IMG/VR virus record: IMGVR_UViG_3300025161_000004 | Location: 124,001 to 188,000 of that record | Origin: a virus | Length of the DNA stretch: 64,000 nt | Reading direction: 5' to 3' (one strand) | Shown: positions 59,477 to 64,000 of the stretch, piece by piece | Layout of the letters: the number at the start of each line of letters is the position of its first letter | How positions within the stretch are numbered: position 1 is the first letter of the stretch | Notes under the pieces: model-generated | Told to the model about the DNA's origin: nothing | What the model saw: the letters and a program-made list of their open reading frames with translations, nothing else | Database searches by the model: none | Made by a program: the position numbers and the translations under genes

Positions 59477-61453
59477 ATGGAATTAAAGTGTCTTAATGAT
59501 ATAATTCATAATGGTTTAGCGATTCACATTGATTTAACTAATTCAAAATCATGGGATCTCAATAATAAATTTACATTAATTAGTTTAAATCAATGGAAAA
59601 ATGCTAAATCGGATAACATATTTTTATATGATTTTGGTTTAACGGCATTTGATAATGGTAGAGTTTCTAATATGTATGATACTCTGTCACTAACTCCAAA
59701 CGATACCAAAGTTAAACTTTATAGAGTAGGTTATAACACTGAAACTGGTGGTACTTTCTATGATGGTTATGGTATAACTGGTGTGACAGAAAATGGATAT
59801 ATATATGGTTTAGAATTTACTGGTATTACTGCAAATACTACATTTACTGGCGATAGTTTTGTGGGTAGACATTTAAACCTTAATGGTGGTTATTTACAAG
59901 GATTTTTTAAATTATATAATTATAACTATGAGTTATTTCCATCAAGATTAAATGGCATTACAATTGAAACTGTTGTTAGAATTGATGAGAATTCATACTC
60001 TAATAATGGTATTTTGTTCATGATGGGAGCTAGATCAGAAGATAAATATAATGATCCATTTTCTGGTGAGACAATTCTTTTGTCCACCTATAAAACTAAA
60101 ACAGAAAAGAATGGAATTATTGAGTATCTTGATTCATATAATTCATATTCGGGAATAACTACTGGTGAAGCTAATTACTTAGCAGCATATAAAACTGGAA
60201 CTACGATACCTAATGGTGTTAAAAATTTGGATAATAAATATAATGAAATTTATATTAGACAGAAAAAAAATTCTATAAATGGTAATGTTATTGCTTTACA
60301 GTTAACTACAGATGGTTATCTTGGTTTTAAATATATCGATGACGATGGAATATTACATAACCAAATATCATCGAATAAAATTAGTACTGGTTGGACTATA
60401 ATCACATTAACATTTAAACCATATGAAATAATTACTAATCCAGATTTACTCGAATGTGCTGAAAAAAGAAAGGGAGATTTAGCTGTATATGTAAATGGTA
60501 GACTGTTCTGGAAAATTAAAGAGTTTGATGAATTCTATTTTAAAAATATTAAAAATCAAAAAGAAAAACAATTGGGTGTTCCATATAATATTTCTTGGGG
60601 TGGTGGTAGTTTTGGATTGAGACACTCATATCATTGGGATGTGAACAAGAGAATATTATATAATGGGAATGATCAGTCATATATTAACTCTAATTTTAAA
60701 TTAGATCTAAACCCATTAGTGGACTACTCGTGCATTACTACTACTGGAATGACTGGTACTTCAGCAACAACAGGAATACAACTTCTAATGAATGATACTC
60801 TATTCTATAGTATTGATATTTGTGATCCACAAATAGAACTACCAGTCACTGTATTGGAGATAAGAAATCTTACTGGAGTTACTCCGACTAAATCGAAATA
60901 TTATATTGAATTTATACCCTCATTTGAATTATTAAGTAATAGAGATTATGTTTTATCTGCTAAGATTTATGATACTGGAATATTCAGAAACACGAATAAC
61001 TCAACTCAATTACCAACAATGAATAAAATATCGTTAGTTGTTTATGGAACTACAGATATCAATGTACTTAATGAAGTGACTTATCGTGGTACAACCCCTA
61101 ATAAATGGTCTGATTTAAGTTTAAAGTTTAGATTAAAAGATAATACTGGTTTACAAACAATTTTTGTTGGGATATACATCGAATCAGATGAACCATTAGT
61201 AGATGGTTTTAGGTTATATATTGATGATTATACTTTAACGGGATCAGATAAATTATCAAAAGATTTATCCAAAAACGATTTACTAATAGAAAATAATTTT
61301 AGTAATTCATTTGTTGGTGGATTACAAAAATTAAGAATTTATGACTATGCATTTACATCGGAAGAAGCATTACATAATGCATATTGGGAATCAAAAAAGA
61401 ATCCAAATTTAAATTTAAATGTTGTTAAGGGAGGTAGAATAATATTTAGATAG
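59477..61453 (+). CDS. Putative adhesin / LamG-like virion protein
   Basis: A 658-residue, Gly/Asn/Thr/Tyr-rich beta protein. Residues about 160-310 (LNGITIETVVRIDEN, NGILFMMGARSED, WTIITLTFKPYEI, GDLAVYVNGRLFWKIKEFDEF) and the RIYDYAFTSEEALHNAYWE end have the pattern of concanavalin/LamG domains, which bind glycans. It may be a tail fibre or receptor-binding protein. Late promoter; three bases before the next gene. Confidence 0.65.
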   Translation: MELKCLNDIIHNGLAIHIDLTNSKSWDLNNKFTLISLNQWKNAKSDNIFLYDFGLTAFDNGRVSNMYDTLSLTPNDTKVKLYRVGYNTETGGTFYDGYGITGVTENGYIYGLEFTGITANTTFTGDSFVGRHLNLNGGYLQGFFKLYNYNYELFPSRLNGITIETVVRIDENSYSNNGILFMMGARSEDKYNDPFSGETILLSTYKTKTEKNGIIEYLDSYNSYSGITTGEANYLAAYKTGTTIPNGVKNLDNKYNEIYIRQKKNSINGNVIALQLTTDGYLGFKYIDDDGILHNQISSNKISTGWTIITLTFKPYEIITNPDLLECAEKRKGDLAVYVNGRLFWKIKEFDEFYFKNIKNQKEKQLGVPYNISWGGGSFGLRHSYHWDVNKRILYNGNDQSYINSNFKLDLNPLVDYSCITTTGMTGTSATTGIQLLMNDTLFYSIDICDPQIELPVTVLEIRNLTGVTPTKSKYYIEFIPSFELLSNRDYVLSAKIYDTGIFRNTNNSTQLPTMNKISLVVYGTTDINVLNEVTYRGTTPNKWSDLSLKFRLKDNTGLQTIFVGIYIESDEPLVDGFRLYIDDYTLTGSDKLSKDLSKNDLLIENNFSNSFVGGLQKLRIYDYAFTSEEALHNAYWESKKNPNLNLNVVKGGRIIFR

Positions 61454-61455
61454 TT

Positions 61456-61662
61456 ATGGCTGAACTAGAAGAAATATACTCGGGCTGGAAAAATTATATT
61501 TTCCCAAATAAAGAAACTGAAGAATTGGCTAAGAAAAGAATCAGTATATGCTTTTCTTGTACGAATTATAAACAAAAAATAAATAGATGTAATATTTGTG
61601 GATGCTTTATGCCAGCAAAGGTTAGATCAATAAATTCATCATGTCCACTAAAAAAGTGGTAA
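61456..61662 (+). CDS. Small zinc-ribbon-like protein
   Basis: A 68-residue protein with cysteines in CFSC, CNICGC and CPLKKW arrangements (residues about 32-66), typical of a zinc ribbon. It follows the adhesin gene by three bases. Role unknown; similar small Cys-rich proteins occur in phages and Bacteroidota. Confidence 0.75.
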   Translation: MAELEEIYSGWKNYIFPNKETEELAKKRISICFSCTNYKQKINRCNICGCFMPAKVRSINSSCPLKKW

Positions 61663-61663
61663 T

Positions 61664-62074
61664 TTATTGAGCAAATACCACTAAAAATGTATCTTCAAGA
61701 AATTCTATTGAATGTGTTGTGTATTTTTTTACCTTAAAGGTTTCAAATGAATTTATTATGGTAGATGAATTTAAAAAATTTATCTTCATTTTTCCAAATA
61801 AACAAATGTATGATTCGTTAAATTCATGAACATGATTATCAATAACAGTGTCTTTTTTTATGTAGTAAACTTTTACCCTATCATCTTTATTTGGCATGTC
61901 ATTAATACATGTAAGATGAACTCCCTTATCCTTTAAAAAATCAAGTATTTTATGATATTCAGTCTCATGAATAATACTAAGTGCATTATTAATTTGATTG
62001 ATTAATAACGCTTCCTTTTTTTTTGATATTAATCTATTAGCCTTATCGATTGCTATCTCGAAAGACGGACTCAT
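61664..62074 (-). CDS. Cupin-like protein
   Basis: A 136-residue protein. Residues about 85-135 (IDNHVHEFNESYICLFGKMKINFLNSSTIINSFETFKVKKYTTHSIEFLEDTFLVVFAQ) have a cupin pattern with HxH-like and later H residues. No substrate is evident. It is converging with the zinc-ribbon gene and has tandem late promoters. Confidence 0.6.
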   Translation of the reverse strand: MSPSFEIAIDKANRLISKKKEALLINQINNALSIIHETEYHKILDFLKDKGVHLTCINDMPNKDDRVKVYYIKKDTVIDNHVHEFNESYICLFGKMKINFLNSSTIINSFETFKVKKYTTHSIEFLEDTFLVVFAQ

Positions 62075-62090
62075 TTTTTTTGTATTTTTT

Positions 62091-62108
62091 TATAAATACT
62101 ATAAATAC
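62091..62108 (-). promoter_or_regulatory. Tandem late promoter motifs
   Basis: AGTATTTATA (62091-62100) and GTATTTAT (62101-62108) in tandem, 17 bases upstream of the cupin ATG at 62074. Confidence 0.55.
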
Positions 62109-62144
62109 GTCAAAAAATGAAAAAAATCATACATGATAATTACA

Positions 62145-62795
62145 TCAACCATAATTTATTAGTAATTTCTTAATAAATTTTCTTTTAAATATTGGTTTTA
62201 TCGTGAATTCGAAATTTTCTTTGGGTGGTGTTTCTACTATAAAGTAGTTTTTTTGATATCTATTTTTGAAAAAAGTATTCTCGGATATATCAGTTAATTC
62301 TAATACAAATAATTCATCTGAAGTAAGTTTTTTATTTAAAAAGTATTCATAATAATATTTTTTAATATTATCTATAATTACAATATAACCTGAGTATAAT
62401 GAAAAGTTGCTAACAATATTTCCATCAATATTGATTTTTGATTCAATTTCATCATATAATTTAGAATACGATAAAAATAAACTATCGAATATTTCCTTTC
62501 CAAATTCTGCTGTTTCTACTATGTCATTTAATGATGAATCATTTATTAATGATCTATATATAATTTTTTGTTCGATTACATCTAAACCTATAATTTCTTT
62601 TTTTCCATTTTCGAAAACATAAATATTATCTAAAAAAATGTCGATATAATTTTTATTAGCAATAATATCAATAAAATCAGGATAAAGTAATCTATGTCTG
62701 AATCGCTCTCTTTTCTCTTTTTCATAAGCAAGCAACAAATACTTCTTGTATTCAAAATCAATTGGGTTGTTTATAAGCCAACCTTTATTTAACAT
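62145..62795 (-). CDS. Hypothetical protein
   Basis: A 216-residue Lys/Tyr/Phe-rich protein, MLNKGWLINNPIDFEYKKY..., with no family recognised. Mixed alpha/beta with an acidic central helix. It has a late promoter and could be a baseplate or head accessory. Confidence 0.7.
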   Translation of the reverse strand: MLNKGWLINNPIDFEYKKYLLLAYEKEKRERFRHRLLYPDFIDIIANKNYIDIFLDNIYVFENGKKEIIGLDVIEQKIIYRSLINDSSLNDIVETAEFGKEIFDSLFLSYSKLYDEIESKINIDGNIVSNFSLYSGYIVIIDNIKKYYYEYFLNKKLTSDELFVLELTDISENTFFKNRYQKNYFIVETPPKENFEFTIKPIFKRKFIKKLLINYG

Positions 62796-62809
62796 AGATA
62801 TAATTTAAA

Positions 62810-62820
62810 TATAAATACTT
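62810..62820 (-). promoter_or_regulatory. Late promoter motif AAGTATTTATA
   Basis: Fifteen bases upstream of the ATG at 62795. Confidence 0.6.
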
Positions 62821-62835
62821 GTTTGATATTTTTAA

Positions 62836-62844
62836 AGTATTTAT
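62836..62844 (+). promoter_or_regulatory. Late promoter motif AGTATTTAT
   Basis: Twelve bases before ATG 62856; shows that an in-frame TTG at 62823 is not the start. Confidence 0.55.
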
Positions 62845-62855
62845 TTTTGTTGTTT

Positions 62856-63344
62856 ATGGGTATAGTTAGGATTTTAATAATTACACTTATCTTAACCCTA
62901 ATAACAAACATATCTTTCTCACAATCGATTTCGAAAATTGAAACACCGCAATCAATTCCATTAAAAAATTATCAACACATGTATTATATTGAAGTTTTTA
63001 TTAATGGTAAAAGAGGAAATCTAATTATAGATACTGGAGCATCATTCACATTATTTGATATCACTCAATCAGAAGAATATGGTTTTAAACCAGTCTATAG
63101 TGATTTTGATTTAATTGGTCTTGGTGGCAGAAAAAAAAGATATCAACTAAAAAATTGTTATGTTGTTTATAAAGACTTTCCATTATTACTTAAGGCATAT
63201 GGTACAGATATGAGTGAATTAGTTAAATCATTTTCTGAACATGGTTTACATATTTTAGGTATAATTGGATCAGATTACTTTACAATGGCAAATGCAATAA
63301 TTGATTATAAAAACAAAAAATTATTATTAAATTGGAAAATGTAA
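62856..63344 (+). CDS. Exported retropepsin-like aspartyl protease
   Basis: A 162-residue protein from ATG 62856, chosen because the late motif lies between this ATG and an upstream TTG. It starts with a signal peptide (MGIVRILIITLILTLITNISFSQ), then a retropepsin-like domain: YYIEVFINGKRGNLIIDTGASFTLFD with catalytic Asp59, GLGGRKKRYQL, and GIIGSDYFTMANAIIDYKNKKLLL. Single-domain aspartyl proteases of this type occur in Bacteroidota. As a phage gene it is unusual; the substrate is unknown, and a role at the host envelope is possible. Confidence 0.78.
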   Translation: MGIVRILIITLILTLITNISFSQSISKIETPQSIPLKNYQHMYYIEVFINGKRGNLIIDTGASFTLFDITQSEEYGFKPVYSDFDLIGLGGRKKRYQLKNCYVVYKDFPLLLKAYGTDMSELVKSFSEHGLHILGIIGSDYFTMANAIIDYKNKKLLLNWKM

Positions 63345-63379
63345 TTTATATTAATTACGTACGCATAAAAATGTTGGAG

Positions 63380-63414
63380 TTTTGTTTTTTTATGTAAAAT
63401 TTTAATTATATTTG
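63380..63414 (+). promoter_or_regulatory. Host-type -7 box TATATTTG
   Basis: TATATTTG at 63407-63414 with TTTTG at 63380-63384 (22-base spacer, a little long), 27 bases before a 37-residue frame. Confidence 0.45.
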
Positions 63415-63441
63415 AAGCTACAAATTTTAATAAATTTAAAA

Positions 63442-63555
63442 ATGGCAAAGACACCACCGAAACCAACAGGTAATCGTATTATAGATTTAATTACTATTGT
63501 AAATAATTCAAGCTGGATTTCTAAAGTAAAAGCAGTTCTTCTATTAAAGAAATAG
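63442..63555 (+). CDS. Small hypothetical protein (37 residues)
   Basis: A complete frame with a host-type promoter: ATG 63442 to TAG 63553-63555, product MAKTPPKPTGNRIIDLITIV...SSWISKVKAVLLLKK, basic with a short amphipathic helix. It is absent from longer-ORF lists. Promoter and clear start/stop support it; function unknown. Confidence 0.5.
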   Translation: MAKTPPKPTGNRIIDLITIVNNSSWISKVKAVLLLKK

Positions 63556-63629
63556 TAATTCTGCTCAGATTCGAACTGAGAACTTAACTTTCAGAGAGTT
63601 ATGTGTTTGACCAATTACACCACAGAATA
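63556..63629 (-). tRNA. tRNA-Gln (anticodon CTG)
   Basis: Folds with D-arm GTGT/ACAC, anticodon stem TAACT/AGTTA with loop CTCTGAA (CTG), T-arm CTCAG/CTGAG with TTCGAAT. Acceptor pairs 2-7 are good; pair 1-72 is T-T, which fits the weak 1-72 pair of tRNA-Gln. CCA is not encoded. Confidence 0.82.
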
Positions 63630-63637
63630 ATATAAAG

Positions 63638-63709
63638 GGTGAAAGGTCGGTTACGATCCGACGACTCCATTTTCACAGAATGGTATGTTACCATTACACC
63701 ACAATCACC
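63638..63709 (-). tRNA. tRNA-His (anticodon GTG)
   Basis: Anticodon stem CCATT/AATGG, loop CTGTGAA (GTG). It has the His hallmark: an extra 5' G(-1) opposite C73. T-arm GTCGG/CCGAC. The acceptor has two T-T mismatches in the middle (pairs 5 and 6), which is odd. Confidence 0.82.
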
Positions 63710-63713
63710 ATAT

Positions 63714-63788
63714 TGGATGTCGTGGATGGACTTGAACCATCACTTTCAGAGTCAAAGTCTGAAGTACTATTCATTATACTACACGACA
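63714..63788 (-). tRNA. tRNA-Gln (anticodon TTG)
   Basis: Perfect seven-pair acceptor TGTCGTG/CACGACA, anticodon stem TCAGA/TCTGA with loop CTTTGAC (TTG), T-arm GATGG/CCATC with TTCAAGT. T73 is followed by an encoded CCA. Confidence 0.87.
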
Positions 63789-63859
63789 ATATAGCTTTCA
63801 AAAAAATAATTCATATTTATCACTTCTACTTAAAGATATAACTCACATAATAAGTATTG

Positions 63860-63934
63860 TCGAGTAGGCTGGATTCGAACCAGCGACCTCTTGCTCCCAA
63901 AGCAAGTGCGTTGACCTGACTACGCTACTACTCG
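63860..63934 (-). tRNA. tRNA-Pro (anticodon TGG)
   Basis: Perfect acceptor CGAGTAG/CTACTCG, D-arm GCGT/ACGC, anticodon stem CTTGC/GCAAG with loop TTTGGGA (TGG), T-arm GCTGG/CCAGC with TTCGAAT. Confidence 0.92.
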
Positions 63935-63976
63935 TTTTATCAAATCTCTATTGATTACACAAAATCAATATTTGTG

Positions 63977-64000
63977 TCGGGTAAGCAGGATTTGAACCTG
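63977..64000 (-). tRNA. Partial tRNA (3' end) at window edge
   Basis: T-arm GCAGG TTCAAAT CCTGC and acceptor 3' strand TTACCCG with A73. The anticodon lies outside the window, so identity is unknown. Confidence 0.75.

Noticed and set aside
62823-62855. TTG start for the aspartyl protease
   Set aside because: The late promoter motif lies downstream of the TTG, and the ATG at 62856 begins a good signal peptide.

Overview
The window is part of an AT-rich genome of a large T4-type myovirus (contractile-tailed phage), most likely infecting a member of the Bacteroidota (Flavobacteriia-like). Evidence for the phage class is direct: recognisable T4-family homologues of tail sheath (gp18), tail tube (gp19), portal (gp20), prohead protease (gp21), scaffold (gp22), major capsid protein (gp23), large terminase (gp17), baseplate proteins (gp5, gp53, gp26 types), neck/tail completion proteins (gp13 and gp15 types), a tape measure protein and a gp55-type late sigma factor. 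Evidence for the host is inferred: several promoters have the Bacteroidota form (TTTG, 19 nt, TAnnTTTG), Shine-Dalgarno sequences are rare, and one exported protein is a typical Bacteroidota-style lipoprotein.

Layout. 1-7663 (minus): a partial possible glycosyltransferase, a gp53-like LysM protein, a large OmpA-domain baseplate/tail protein, the tape measure, and a gp26-type/chaperone pair joined by a probable -1 frameshift site. 7795-12870 (plus): PhoH, small unknowns, two glycosyltransferases and the late sigma factor. 12910-16255 (plus): a late structural operon ending in a gp5-like hub protein. 16305-17393 (plus): a RecB-type nuclease and a small HTH protein. 17465-20793 (minus): tail tube and sheath. 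20942-26345 (plus): large virion proteins. 26459-36337: mainly plus-strand metabolic genes (KTSC protein, AAA ATPase, dUTPase, ThyX, sugar epimerase, phenylalanine hydroxylase, UvrD-like helicase), with minus-strand tail/neck genes interleaved. 36338-37120 holds unlisted small minus-strand genes, including a split, spanin-like gene. 37121-41962 (minus): capsid, scaffold, protease, cupin and a membrane coiled-coil protein. 42063-47392 (plus): baseplate hub and lytic transglycosylase. 47389-59421 (mainly minus): portal, terminase and probable head-packaged proteins, including a nucleotidyltransferase. 59477-63344: adhesin, small proteins and an exported aspartyl protease. 63556-64000 (minus): a tRNA cluster (Gln-CTG, His, Gln-TTG, Pro and one cut by the window edge).

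Regulation can be read from the sequence. Twenty-six sites matching roughly (A/G)(G/C)TATTTAT(A/T) lie just upstream of structural genes, always pointing toward the gene; this is probably the promoter of the phage's own gp55-type sigma factor. Metabolic genes instead have host-like TAnnTTTG boxes, and a third motif, GTATAATAT/C, sits before four other genes. Early and late promoters overlap head-on at one divergent junction.

The most interesting points are the late-promoter system (reverse complement of the T4 late box), the T9 frameshift site in the tail chaperone, the hidden split TM/coiled-coil gene, the phage-borne aromatic amino acid hydroxylase, and a set of head proteins with gp21-type cleavage motifs near their N-termini, including a possible injected nucleotidyltransferase.
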